A DNA stretch of 64,000 nt from Conus ventricosus (Eukaryota > Mollusca > Gastropoda > Neogastropoda > Conidae). The position numbers were made by a program, and so were the translations under genes. The stretch's first letter is position 1, and every line of letters begins with the position of its first letter. Positions 13,380 through 25,085 of this stretch are shown piece after piece. The stretch spans positions 60,838 through 124,837 of the forward strand of contig JAFLJL010014268.1 of NCBI GenBank assembly GCA_018398815.1. The letters are read 5' to 3'. Under the pieces are notes generated by a model, which saw only the letters and a list, made by a program, of their open reading frames with translations, had not been told where the DNA came from and searched no databases.

Positions 13380-16308
13380 CATTATCGTCCATTATATATA
13401 ACGCAGGCCGACAGTTTTATCACGTATTTGTTGTGCCGAATCACGTTTATCGAAGAATATATCTGATGCAGACGTATCTATGACCAGGTTACAACGCCGT
13501 GAGACTTGAGTCCCATTCTACCAAACAACACTGATTAATCCTATATAACAGTCAGTCTGTTACAGCGTAAAAAAACGTATCATATCGTTTGAAAAACACA
13601 AAGTAGAATGTATATTGCTCGAAAATTCAAACAAAAAGAAACAAGCCATTATTCATTGGATTCATTTACAGAAACCCCGCCAAATCAAATAGAATGGGTC
13701 AAACAAATTTAATGATACTTGAAGATGTAACACTCAATGACAAGAAATCATCCTTCTCGGTGATTTTAACATTATCATTTAAAGCCCAATCAATCGAATG
13801 GGAATCCAAACAAGTTGAGAATTTTGGACTTCATCAATTAACTGAAACGCGCCACTAGAATTTACTTCCGCTTTCTGAAACCCTGATTGATCACATTTTA
13901 TAGCAACACACAACAAAACAATGTAGAAGTGTGTTCTCATACATTGTGGCTGCAGTGATCCAACCTCCTGTTTTTAGCCTTACTTGGTTCAGGAAAGGCA
14001 CAAAAATTCCCAAGTCCTCCCCATGACACAAAGTTATTACCTATAGATCTTCTTTTGCTCACTTTGATAAGACGCATTCATTTCGACTTAGCTCATTCAT
14101 CTTTACCAAAACGTGTATCATTTTCACTGATCCTGATGAAGCATTTCAATTCTGGCACAAGTCGTTTTACTTATATCTATGACAAACATCTCCCTTTATA
14201 ACAAAACTAGTAAAACCCTTCCCCCAAGACTCCTTGGTTGACTGATGTCATCCCAAAGCGATGCGTGAAAGAGACATGCGTTAAAAGCAAAAAACAATTC
14301 AAGATTTCAAAAAACAACGAAATAAAGTTACGGCAATGTTACGTTTCAGCGAAAAAGAAATACTTCCGAGATCTTGTATTGGAAGGTTCTAAAAAATTGT
14401 AAGTCGATAGGAAAGCTATAAATTCTCACAAAAAAGAACGTCCTAAAAATGTCTGCCTCCTATTAAAGGGCTTTCAACTGATGATTTAAATCACCATTTT
14501 TTTCTAATAATATCTTCCACATCTATAACAACTGGTAGGTCCTATTTAAATAATCTCGAGCTACTAAAAGAATTTTGTTATTCAAAAATTATAACATCAA
14601 CGCTTCGTTCCTCCTATTACGGGTTTGGACGTTTACGTTCATCTTACACAACTCAAGCAGACAGGCACACGTGGCCTTGAAAATTTAGATGGTAAGATTC
14701 TAAATCATGTGCTCCTATCATCACAGACTACATTAAACTTATTTTGTACAATCTCTGCATTGACAAAAGCATTTTCCTTATATTCTTAAGCAAGCCAAAA
14801 TTGTTCTATCTCATAAACTGGAGATTGAACTTAACCCATCAAATTACAGACCTATTTCAATATTATCGGTCCTGTCCGAAACCTTTGAAAAACATGTCTA
14901 TAAACATCTAATGTCACATGTTTCGGAGAACAATTTGCGTCATCCCAATCAATCAGGATTTAAGAAAACCATTCATGCCACCTGCTTTATAACTAACCTC
15001 GTCGAGGATTGGCATCGGTTAATATCAATGACAACACATTCACGGGATATTGTTTTCGTTGACTTTGCAAAAGCTTTCGACGTCATTGACCATAATTTGC
15101 TGCAACGTAAGCTACCTATATGACGTTTCCGACCAAAGTCTTTCTCATCCATTACATCTTTCTTTCTAACCGTCATCACAAGTTTTCTTGGTAACCAACA
15201 ATCCAAATTCCAGACACAAACATTTGGTGTTTCCCAAGGATCCGTTCTTGTCTCTACTTTTTTCTCGTCCTATATTAATGAATCTTCTATCCCCTTATAC
15301 ATTACAGGAGGCGTATGTAAACTGTTTGCAGATGATACCATCTATTCATTCGAGCCATTCGATTTGAAGCAATTATTCACAACTCTGCCAAGAAACAATG
15401 TTAGTAACTTAATAGATTGGACTAGCTGAACCACATGTCTTTGAACGACCAAAATCAAAATACATGATAATAACTTCGCGACAAAAACGCAAAAAATAAC
15501 CGTCAAGTCCGGCCTTCTATCAACTAGGTAATACAGTCCATTCATGAAGTTGATACACACAAAGTTCTAGATTTACTATCGACAATAATCTTTCCTGGTA
15601 ACCCCATAATCGATAGTTTATTCAAACGTATTTCCCAAGTTATTTCAACTTTCAAAATTAAGATTTCCTCGATGTTAAAGCTCGAAGAAATTCTTCATGC
15701 TTTATTTCATCATCTATCGATTATGCGTCCAACACTCTATGATCAATGCAGTGCAAACACATTAAGATATCTAAAACAGGATTTATAAACGCTCTCTGAA
15801 GTTACTACTTTTTAAAAACCTACATTTTGACGACTGAAGACTACTAGCGCGGAGATCCTTCATTATCTAAGAAACTACAGTTTAACAAAGCCGTGTAATG
15901 TATCCGAATAATGAACGGATTTGCTGCTTGTACACTAACCCACACGATTGTCCGCGAAATCAATCAAATACACGGAACAATAATTGTTAATGAGAAAACC
16001 CAGAATGGAATCTTTTTAAAACAAGTCTCAGCCTATTCAGGAGGGGCCCTTTGGAACTCCTTTACCAAATTACGTGAAAGATAAAGAAAGCATTAGCTCG
16101 TTTAAATCAGCTTACAAAGCATTTCTCTTTCAGGCACTAAAAACTTTTTAAAAAGTACCTTACATATTTTAGACATGATATTTCTCTTCATCCATATAAT
16201 GCAAAGAAAGATATAACAGACATTGTGACTCATGTTCTGTTTAAACAGACTGTAATCAGATTGCTGATGTTTGTCAATAGATCAATTCCTTCATGTGTGT
16301 GGTGTGGT

Positions 16309-16345
<37 letters not shown>

Positions 16346-16637
16346 AGTGAGGTGTGTGTGTGTGTGTGTGTGTGTGAGCGTGCGCACGCGCATATGATGC
16401 TTTGCATGATTGTGTCGTCGCTTTTGTAGTATTAGTCTGTTACATCAACAGTTTTGTCAAGTTGGACTTAGTGTATTCACTTTTTCCCTCTTTGTTGCCA
16501 TATTGACTTGAGTTTTGTCCATGTGCTTTTTTTTTTTTTTTTTCCCCCAGGGCTGGGTGAAAAAAAGCATGCGCATTTGCTTATCCCATTTACCCTGGTT
16601 AAATAAAATTTCGTTCGTTCCTGTTCGTTTCGTTTCG
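13380..16637 (+). pseudogene. Decayed CR1/Jockey-like non-LTR retrotransposon (EN, RT, C-terminal region, tail)
   Basis: The domains come in the usual ORF2 order but many frameshifts separate them. An apurinic-type endonuclease part lies at about 13400-13990, with 'GFIYRNPA' near 13660 and the 'GDFNI' motif at 13759-13773. Reverse transcriptase follows, with 'NYRPISILS' at about 14842, 'HPNQSGF' near 14941 and 'VFVDFAKAFD' at 15052-15081. The catalytic FADD is at 15325-15336. The C-terminal region has an 'AYSGGALWNSF' block near 16031-16064. The 3' untranslated region ends with 'ttaaataaaatttcgttcg' at about 16600-16620, the tail type seen at 4529. A RT like this copies the element RNA at a nicked target. 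This copy cannot encode it, because no frame exceeds about 70 codons. Confidence 0.85.
16297..16377. repeat. (GT)n within the non-LTR 3' region
   Basis: GT-rich run interrupted by 'ttagtgag', ending in a 'gtgagcgtgcgcacgcgc' stretch. It lies between the coding remnant and the conserved tail of the element. Confidence 0.9.
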
Positions 16638-16721
16638 TTCTCTCACTCACTCTCTCTCTCTCATCTCCTCTCTCTCCCTCTCTCTCTCTCTCTCTCACTC
16701 CTCTCTCTTCTCACTCTCTCT
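16638..16721. repeat. Imperfect (CT)n at the 3' end of the non-LTR element
   Basis: It directly follows the TTCG-type tail and leads into the R1 body of U6, so the element lies inside what was a (CT)n spacer. Confidence 0.9.
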
Positions 16722-16805
16722 GTCCTTTGCTCCCCTTCTTCTCATCTCCTCTTCTCCTCTTCATGTGAAGCAATAATCTGCGGTGGAGTGTCATACAGTC
16801 ATTCT

Positions 16806-17306
16806 AAAATAATAAAAATAATAATAAAAATAATAATAATAATAATAAAAATAATAATAATAATAATAAAAATAAATAATGGTTTCTTATATAGCGCTTA
16901 ATCAAACGAATTTATCTAAGCGCTTTACAAAGTCATACTACATTCACCTTCTCATTTACAATAGTACAACTTACCACCCACTACAAATACTATCACTACA
17001 ATAAATAACAATCACTAATCCCACGAGTGTGACATTCACTAATTTATTAATATCACTACAAAAACTTAATCCAATAACGTTCAGTCATACAATAAACAAA
17101 TACATGTAATAGAGAACATACACATACACTACAGTTTGAAAAGGCCCAGACAGCTATGGTTTAGGTTGTTACCCCCCCCCCCCCCCCCCCAACATTGACT
17201 AACTATGAGACAGTAGATGGGTTTTAAGTTTAGACTTGACAGAAGAGATAGAATCTGAATGTCTGAGAGAGTCTGGCAGTCCGTTCCACGTCGCTGGAGC
17301 TTGATT
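16806..17306. mobile_element. Short dispersed element inserted in R1 U6 (AGCGCTT type)
   Basis: It begins with an (ATAATA)-rich run (16806-16880), followed by 'ttatatagcgcttaatc' and 'taagcgctttacaaag', an inverted pair around AAGCGCTT. It ends with 'ggcagtccgttccacgtcg'. Elements with this 'tatagcgc...gcgctttacaa' signature are common dispersed non-autonomous repeats in marine invertebrates (general knowledge; class uncertain, SINE-like or MITE-like). Uninterrupted R1 units show exactly where it entered. A C19 run lies at 17172-17190. Confidence 0.6.
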
Positions 17307-17559
17307 ACGAAACTAAAGCACTTAGAAATTGAAGCAAACAATGTTTTTCCTCTGATTTTTTTTTTTTTTTTTTGTAAACCAAGTTCATGCCCTTTTTTTT
17401 TTTTTTTAGAAAGAAAAAGATTCTATTAACTGCCCTGACAATGTTTTTAGTTACGTTTCGAGTCGTGCGGAAACGAAAAGAACTGTGAAGAATATGGTCT
17501 AAAAGTGTGGATTCTGTTGGTCTGATTAAATGTAACTGAATAATCCATCAGTTAAGCAA

Positions 17560-17757
17560 ATAATCCATTAATTTAATGTTCTCTTAATGTGAAAAAAACA
17601 CACATCTATAATCTAAGCATAACCATAAATTTATCTTGTCTCTTAATTTTGGAAAAAAAAACAACCTCATTATCCAAGTACAACATCCATTAACTATGTT
17701 CTCTTAATTTGGTGAAAACAAACAAACAACCTATTATCTAAATACAAGCTCTGTATG
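17560..17757. repeat. Local triplication within R1 U6
   Basis: Three diverged units of roughly 65-70 bases, each with a 'ctcttaatttgg'-like piece, an A-rich run and 'attatctaa'-like sequence. Other R1 units have this segment once. Confidence 0.6.
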
Positions 17758-18028
17758 TGAAATTCGGGATTCCACTCCCCCCCCCTAGGAACATCACGCG
17801 CGACAGGGACTACTGTTTGGTGTTTATGATGCCAGTTTTTTGTTGTTTTTACTCTGTTTTTGGGGAAAAATAATTCAAATGCATAACAAATATCCTATTT
17901 CAACCAAATGACAGCTAGTTGGGTCGTAGTCTTTCTGTTGATACCAAGGGAGAAATGAGGGCAGAGAAGAACGACGAAAAAAACGTGAATTTCCACTACC
18001 TTCTACCGGTATTCATTTATAACCCCCC

Positions 18029-18105
18029 CCCTTCCTCTCTCTCCTCCTCACTCTCTCTCTCTCACTCATCTAATCCTCTCTCATCTCTCTCCTCTCTCTG
18101 GCCCT
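18029..18105. repeat. Degenerate (CT)n
   Basis: CT-rich run after the terminal segment of R1 U6, in the usual spacer position, though no R1 body follows. Confidence 0.85.
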
Positions 18106-18935
18106 ATATTTACTGGTAAATCATGTTATAAAGTTTAACGATTAAAAGGAGGGTTGGGTGGCATTTCTTGCATGAGAAAGGCAGAGTAAAGATATTTTCT
18201 CCGTAAAGTTAACAATTCTGTCAATACCGACCCCTCTCCCAGTCCCTTTGAATAGGACTTCAAGCCGAGGCCCAGTACGGAAGGGTGGGGGGGGGGGGGG
18301 GGGGGGGGGTGAGAGATAAAAGGAAACAAACTTGCAGCAAGTTAAATCGAATTCCATATTTCAACGTCATGTGCCGGTAGAATGATCGACAGAAAAATTA
18401 CAGCAACAACACGGTGAAGGCGTATTCAGACAATCACCCCCAAAGTCCGAGTGTGGCTACCTTGACGATGGATCAAACACGGTCGAATTCGCACAAATCC
18501 ATGAATGGGAGTGTCCCAGTATCTAGCCAAGGAAACAAAGAAAAAAATCACACCGCAAAGCGAACCACCAACTGTTCATAACGACTGTGTCATGCCATTT
18601 CCTATGCGATTCATGGTAATGCTGTGATGATACTGCGACCGACGACTATGACGACGATGACGATGATGATGATGAATATTATGTTAAACAAAGGCAGCTT
18701 ATCAATCATTGACGCAGAAGAAAAAGTCTTGAGTACAACCCTAAAATTCACAAAAAGATTTTTTAAAAAGTATTACTTAATAATAGCCCAGGGTTTTATC
18801 TGGATTAGAATATTGGTAGAAGAATATGATAAAGAAGCAGGACATACCTTACTGTAGCATTTAAATAGAAAGAGAGCCAAAGAAAATAGATGTATGCGAG
18901 AGAGAGAGAGAGAGCGAGAGAGAAGAGAGAGAGAG

Positions 18936-18969
<34 letters not shown>

Positions 18970-19329
18970 ACAGACAGACAGACAGAGGAGTCCTGCAAGA
19001 ACGAACAGAACATAATTCCCCCTTAAGTGACAGAGAAAGACGCACGATGGACTAAGGTTTCCTTTCGCCTTTTCAGAGCACGGGAGAGGTCACATAAATA
19101 GTCCTTACAAATGATCATTTTCCATCATATCACCACCTTTACATTGCAAAATCCACATGTATTCAACGTTTACGACACAGCCGATCCATGCGTTTTGAAC
19201 AGATCAGTGTTGTGCCCTAACATTCCGGGTATTGGGCGCTGGCCTACTTATAGTGCGGCCGATGATCTACGCTTTTTAATCTGTGTATAACATGACGGCT
19301 ATTGTGATTTATAACCCCACAAACGCTTT
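18106..19329. other. Noncoding stretch with poly(G) and (GA)/(CAGA) microsatellites
   Basis: It contains a G run at 18287-18309, a trinucleotide 'gatgatgat' patch near 18655-18673 and a GA run at 18899-18950 passing into CAGA repeats to about 18985. A frame at 18624-18857 has no recognisable domain. No gene is supported. Confidence 0.5.
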
Positions 19330-19930
19330 CCCCGAAACATCAAATAGCGTCACATTTCCAATCGTTAAAACCGTGAAGATTTTTCAGTTTCAGTCATCAA
19401 GACATAAACACACATCCCTCCCTCCACTCCCCCCCTTTGAAAAATATTACCCAAACCCCCCCCCCCCCCACCTCCCCACCCCGAGGTTTTCACAACCCTC
19501 CATATTTCATCTCCTCCAACTTCTCCCCTCTCGCCCTGGCTTGCGTCTTTTCTCCTCTCCCGCACCACCACATTTTCATAACACAAGAATAAATTTTCAG
19601 CCAAAAGCTGCGCGCCTATAACAAGTTTCTATAACCTTTGCACCCTTCATCTTCTCCCTCCTCATCTTCCCTCCCACCGACCACACCCTCGCCTCTCTTT
19701 CTTTCTTCCTCTCTTTCTCTCCGGTTTTGGCCTTATGCCAACACTCTCTTTCCCTAATGCTTTTGGTCTCCCTCTGCTCTTCCTCGCCCTGTACATAACC
19801 CGCGCCCCTCCAACCCAGACAGCCCACAGAAGGCCAAGCCTGTTGAAGTGTAAACCCTGGCCAGACACATTGACTGTGTTCATGAAGCAAAAAGCGGACT
19901 CGGACTGAAGTGACACACCTTTAATAACTT
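19330..19930 (+). repeat. Module M, diverged copy M1
   Basis: It matches the module at 42840-43345: 'cagtcatcaagacataaaca' (19391), then 'cacaagaataaattttcagc' (19581), a pyrimidine-rich stretch, and 'gactgtgttcatgaagc' near the end. It is followed by a homopolymer C run, as the other copies are followed by G runs. No coding function is suggested: the four copies share no reading frame. Confidence 0.7.
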
Positions 19931-19968
19931 ACATGTGTGAGCCTGCGTCTCCTGAAACGTTGAAACTG

Positions 19969-19988
19969 CCCCCCCCCCCCCCCCCCCC
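19969..19988. repeat. Poly(C) tract
   Basis: About 20 C in a row just downstream of module M1. Confidence 0.95.
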
Positions 19989-20171
19989 TCCCCTGTTTTT
20001 TATCCGAATAGGGTGGAAGAGGGGGAGGACACAATTCAACAAAGACCAGAGTAAAAGTGAGAGTTACATTTATCGTTTTGGTTAGGGAGAAGAAGAGAGG
20101 AGGAGGAAAGGGGGGTGGGGCTGGTTGGGGGTGACTCTGACAAAGAACCATTGGAACTCTTGCTTTGCTCC

Positions 20172-20352
20172 TCATCTCACTCCAAATTTGGAATGATTGA
20201 AATGAGTAAATCGCATCTCACTACTCCAAATGTTGGAATGATTGAAATGAAGTAATTCCATCTCACACCAAATGTTGGAATGATGTGAAATGAGTAATTC
20301 TCTCTCACACAAATGGTTGGAATATTGAAATGAGTAATTCAAATTTCACACG
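20172..20352. repeat. Minisatellite, about 44-bp unit, four copies
   Basis: Units share 'atctcac', 'ccaaatgttggaatgattg' and 'aaatgagtaattc', with indels between copies. Confidence 0.85.
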
Positions 20353-22204
20353 CGAGGTATAATCTGGCGACAAGGCCAGAGTATGATTAGTTCATTACTG
20401 AGATTTAGGAAAAAAAAAACACAACAAAAAAACAAAGAGTTGAAACACGCAAATACTTTTATTAGAAAAGAAACCTGGTCCGCAGATTGTTTTACAGAAA
20501 CACACATACAATGGCAAAACAGGGAACCATAAGACATAGTAAAGAAAGGAAAAGAAATATGATCGTTCCATTCCAGAGGAAGTTACCAAGCAATATCCAC
20601 TGAAAAAGCAGAGAAAAAAAGTAATGCACTGTGTTCATCTCTGTCGTTTTAATCTTCAAAGTCAACGTCCTGGTACTTCACTGCTTTAGAATATAAAGGA
20701 CAGAAGAAAAAATTCAGACTGATCGTATATACCATATTTTTCGTTTCAACAGGACATTATGCAAAGCATCCTTGTCATACAAATAATACATTTGAATCAT
20801 AGCGAATGTTCCTTTGCCGCCGGCATATTTGCATCGACCGAATCCCCATGGAAAGGAGCAGCGGCTTTCAGTACTACATCACCTACCGTCTAGAATTAAT
20901 GTACTGGTAGGTTCCCTCTTTCCTGTACACTTTTAGACTTTCCTTTTTCATTTTATTTTCTTTACTGTCGTCTACCACTTGTACTGCTTTTCATGACCAG
21001 TTTTCCGATCTGTCTGTTCTGGAAACTCCTTGACTCTATTTCTAGTTACACCCTAACGACATGCTGCCTTTCCTTTTAGGTTAATCCTGACGACAAGGCG
21101 GGAACATTGTATACATGTCTAGGTTTGGAACGCGGACTGTCCGTTCTGTGGTCCTATTTCCCATATCCCTGTTGGGTGTTTTCTGTGTTGATTAAAGTTT
21201 TTTCAGTAACTTGAATTTTGTTTTTCAAACTGAATCTTAAAATAAAAGTCCGAGAATCAGCCATTCAAGCAATGGCTGATGCTCTTAGTACGGCATATTC
21301 TTAATCGCCGTAAAGGATTTCAATGATGTTACGCCACCATATCATTAACCACCCTGTTGAATATAATCTTTTTATGTTTGTTCGTTTTTACAGCATGACC
21401 CTTGTTTCCATTTTCAAAATAAACCTTTTATTCTTCATATACTGACAGGCCCTGAGAAGGCCCTATATTTGCAGAAGGTCTGTGATAATAAAGACTTATA
21501 CAAAGAGGAAATGCTTTTTGCCATCCCCAACAAGGATGGCTCATAACAACATGAGTGTTTGAAGGACTAGTCTAGAATGACAATGACATGCTCGCACTAA
21601 AGATGTGCTGGACTATCTGATCTGTATCTCCACGAGGCCCAAACACCATTTCTCTATCATCACAACCATTGGAAACGTGTCGGGAACGAGGAGAGGTAGA
21701 GATAAGAAGCAAAGAGGGGGAGGGGGATCATTTGACCTATTTAAAGGCAATAAAGAGTACAGCTAACTGACATCACAATACAGTTCAGATGAAGCTGATA
21801 ATCTATAGGATCATGTTTATGAGGACACCTCACTATCACAGTCTCAGACCAAAGGAAACAGCATCCATCGTAAGATATGTCCCTCAATTTCCACCGGCTT
21901 CCCCCAAAAAAATCTGCAATCTAGTCATCTTTCCTGCTTTGTGAAACAAGGTGACCTCACTCAACTTCTACTACCATCCCGGGGCGACAGACAGAGGGAT
22001 AACCAACTATGGCAGGTTCGCATCACTGGACTTTAGTGAACATGTTGACAGACGCTGTTTTCAACAGGCGTTTGGGAAGTTTAACTTCCGGGTAGGAAGT
22101 TTGCAGTATGAAGTCCGCAAACTGTCTTGATGAGGAGAGCTAAACACTGGAGAACTAAGAATACAAAAATATTGTGTTCAGCCTAGACCTACAGGCGGTA
22201 CTAA
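20353..22204. other. Noncoding, no recognisable gene
   Basis: Mixed composition and clean-looking sequence. A segment 'ggccctgagaaggccctata' with 'gataataaagactta' (21450-21500) resembles a non-LTR 3' tail but is too short to call. No conserved frame, tRNA or simple repeat of note. Confidence 0.4.
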
Positions 22205-22622
22205 TATGTGTTGACCTTCCTTCCAAAACACGTCCATTTACTGGTGAGTACTATTATGTGCTGTCCTTCCTTTCCAAAACACGTCATTACTGGCGAGTAC
22301 TACTATGGTTTGTCCATCCTCCCAAACATGTCATTAACTGCGAGTACTAATATTGTTGTCCATCCTTCCAAAACATGTCATTACAGTCGAGTATAACATG
22401 TGTTGTCCTTCCTTCCAAAACATGCCATTACTGGCGAGAACTAACATGGTTGTCCTTCCTTCCCAAAAGATGCCATTACTGCGATACTGATATGTGTAGT
22501 CCTTGGGGGCCTTCCAAAACATGCCATTACTGCCGTGTACAATTATAGTTGTCCTTCCTTCCAAAACATGTCATTATTGCGAGTACTAATATGTGTTGTC
22601 CTCCTTCCAAAACATGCCATTT
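22205..22622. repeat. Minisatellite, about 46-bp unit, roughly nine copies
   Basis: Units share 'gtccttccttccaaaacatg', 'ccattactg' and 'gagtactaatatg', with small indels in each copy. Frames across it are repeat translations. Confidence 0.92.
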
Positions 22623-22708
22623 CGGAGTAAAATATTGGCAATGTGAGCATAATACACAGAAGAGTCAAACACACTGCAGTGTTGTTGAAAAGAAGCTAAA
22701 ATATAAAT

Positions 22709-22710
<2 letters not shown>

Positions 22711-22761
<51 letters not shown>

Positions 22762-22783
22762 CACACACTCACACACACACACA
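22711..22783. repeat. (CA)n microsatellite
   Basis: CA run with a small interruption near 22760. The following 22790-23380 shows no gene. A C-rich patch lies at 23192-23224. Confidence 0.95.
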
Positions 22784-23389
22784 TTTTTTTTTCTTAACAA
22801 TGGCACGAAAAACAACAAAACAAACCCCTAAATTAACAAACAAAGGCAACTCATCCTCTACAAACGTGTTTTTCCTTTCGGACACCGATGTCATTTAATG
22901 TTGATTGGCTGAATGTGCGAGTGCTTGTTGTCACTCGTTATCCCTTCACTGGCATGATATGGTTGTGGTAGCAAATGTTATTACACAAACCCCGTGTTCA
23001 GGGTGGCCAGAGGTGAAAGAGTCCTTCTGACTGGCTGACGTAAAAATTTTTTCTGAATGCAATGACCCTCGTTTAGGAGACAACACATCTTCCGTAACAG
23101 GGTGTCTATCCATTTGTGATTGTTTTCTTTGCTTAGTATTTCAAGAAAGGTATTTGTCATCTTTGAATCAATTCAATCCAGAAGTCACAGCACCCCCCAC
23201 CACCCACCCCCCACCCCCCCCCCTTTCGAGGAATGTTTTGACTGAAGTCGACCAGTTGTTCTATTTGAAATGCGTGCAGACAATGTTGAGTTCTGGAACT
23301 AAATGTATACAATACATGCAAACCACGCCTGTGCTAAAATTTTAGAGAGGGGCAATAAAACCTTTTCTGCCCCCCCTTTCTACGACCCA

Positions 23390-23640
23390 GTTCCACCATT
23401 CTACGGCCGGGGTCAGTTTGTATCCCATCCCCCTGTAAAACAGCCTGCGGTCAGTTTGTACCCATCACCCTGTCTACGGGCCTGCTCATTTGACCCCAGT
23501 CACCGTCTACGGCCTGGGGTCATTTTTATCCCATATCCTGCAACGCCTGGGGTCGTTTGTACCCCAGTCACCCTTCAACACCCCTGCGGTCAGTTTGTAC
23601 CCAGCCCCCCCGGGTCCACCATCACCGAAAACCCCTTCTC
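23390..23640. repeat. Minisatellite P, left block
   Basis: Imperfect units of about 38 bp with core 'ggtcagtttgtaccc' and 'cctgcggtcagtttgtaccc'. The same array resumes at 24345, after a non-LTR fragment. Confidence 0.88.
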
Positions 23641-23699
23641 TGGATAGGGAGATCACAAAAGGGTTGGCAAGGCCCCCCCCCCGGGCCAAAACCTCGAGA

Positions 23700-24290
23700 G
23701 GGGGGAACAACAGATGTTAACTTGAACCAAGATTGCTGTGTACGACCCGTGTGTAACACCCCCCTGTACGCCACAATCCTGGACCTGTACCCTACAAAAA
23801 AGAGGCTAAGTCCCTTTTCCACACCTGTCCCCGGCGCATATTTGGGATCACATGGAGTGACCGCGGAAAAAACAACGTTGGCTTAGGTGCAAAGTTTCCC
23901 CACAGACCACTTTTCCCGTCAGCGTCGCCTCAGGGGGCTTGGTCATGTGCTCGAAGGGACGAGGGCAGGATCCCCAAGACATCTGTACGCAGAGTTGTTG
24001 GCAAAAAAACAACGGGAAAACCCACAACCCGCTTCAAGGATTTTTTGCAAGCGCGACCAAGGCTCTCACTCGACACCAACAGGGGAAGGTTTGCCGGGAA
24101 AATCCGCGGAGACACACTTAACCTGGCGGGAACTGGCGAAGAGAAGCCCCGGGGAAGCTTGCCGAGAAAACGCGCACAGAGAAAGAAAAAGCAGCGCTGC
24201 CAGCGCTGACTGGGGCCTTCAAGTGCATAAATGCACAGAGATGCCACCCCAGGGGTCAACAGCCACAGCAAAGCTGTATGACCCTGAAAC
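23700..24290 (+). pseudogene. Decayed non-LTR retrotransposon fragment, C-terminal ORF2 region
   Basis: Translation with frameshifts shows the region found after the RT domain in a widespread animal non-LTR group. As read it has 'KKRLSPF' near 23800, 'RQRRLRGLGHVL' near 23920, 'LYAELLAKKQRENPQ' near 23985, 'CKRD' near 24045, and a terminal Cys/His stretch near 24220-24280 of the 'CHSR...SH' type. The tail block differs from the 3724 and 13380 elements, so this is another lineage. Both ends abut minisatellite P. The continuous frame at 23887-24957 joins this remnant to minisatellite translation and is not a gene. Confidence 0.75.
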
Positions 24291-24344
24291 TTCGAAAAGG
24301 GCGCAAACCCACGTCTCCCGAGACAAAGGATCCCAAAAACCCCC

Positions 24345-24790
24345 CCTTTCCCGGGCCGGGGCATTTGTACCCCATCTCCTGCAACCCCCTGCGGTCGTTG
24401 TACCCCAGTCACCCTTCAACGGGCCCCTGGGGTCATTTTTGTACCCCAGTCCCCCCCTTCAACCCCCTGCGGTCATTTTGTTCCCATCACCTTTTTTACA
24501 GGCCTGGGGTCAGTTTGTATCCCGTCACCCTGCTACAGGCCTGCGGTCAGTTTGTACCCCAGTCACCCTGTCTCGGCCCTGCGGTCAGTTTGTATCACAG
24601 CACCTTCAACGGGGCCCTCGGTCGTTGTATCCCATCACCGTCAACGGGGCCTGCGGCATTTTTGTCCCAAACCCCCTGTCTGGGCCTGCGGTCAGTTTGT
24701 ATCCCTCACCCTGTCAAAGCCCTGCGGCATTTTGTATCCCAGCACCCTGTTACGGCCGGGGTCATTTGTACCCCGTCATCCTTTTGGGGA
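24345..24790. repeat. Minisatellite P, right block
   Basis: About a dozen imperfect copies of the same 'cctgcggtcagtttgtaccc' unit as at 23390-23640, with deletions and homopolymer differences. Confidence 0.9.
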
Positions 24791-24819
24791 GAATCAAGGA
24801 GAGTCACTGGATTGACGTG

Positions 24820-25085
24820 ATTGTTTCCCATTCATGGGGAGCGGGGGTTTTTGGGAAAAGGGGTTGGGGGGGGAGGGGGGGTGCAATTACGCAAGCTTTA
24901 CCTTTAAACTGTTTTTCCCCGGGGTTTTTGGAGAGGAGGCGGGGGGGGGGGTACTAATTACCTAAGCTTTACCACAAAGTTTTTTCTCGGGTGTTTGGGA
25001 AGAGGGGGGGGGGGGGGGGGGGTTGTGCTAAAAACGCTAAGCTTTACCCCAAACTTTTTTTCACGGGTGAGTTTGGGAAAGGTAA
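24820..25085. repeat. G-rich tandem repeat, three units of about 85-90 bp
   Basis: Each unit has a 'aagctttacc' block, a 'cacgggtg'-like block with 'gtttgggaa', and a run of 9 to 20 G. Noise in the G runs blurs the unit length. Confidence 0.75.

Larger units (their letters stand above)
16722..18028 (+). repeat. R1 unit U6, interrupted and internally deleted
   Basis: The body start is at 16722-16805 ('tcatgtgaagcaataatct'). A 0.5 kb insertion (16806-17306) splits the 'gtcattc...gaaactaaagcactt' block. The R1 sequence then resumes with 'taactgccctgac' (17418), carries a local triplication (17560-17757), and jumps near 17800 to the terminal segment with 'tctttctgttgatacc'. The middle kilobase is missing. 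Confidence 0.75.

Noticed and set aside
14911..15123. 70-codon RT-like frame as an intact small gene
   Set aside because: It is one unshifted piece of a longer decayed ORF2 whose neighbouring domains continue in other frames.
23887..24957. A 356-codon open frame
   Set aside because: It joins a decayed non-LTR fragment to translation of minisatellite P; a second frame over the same array is also open, as expected for tandem repeats.
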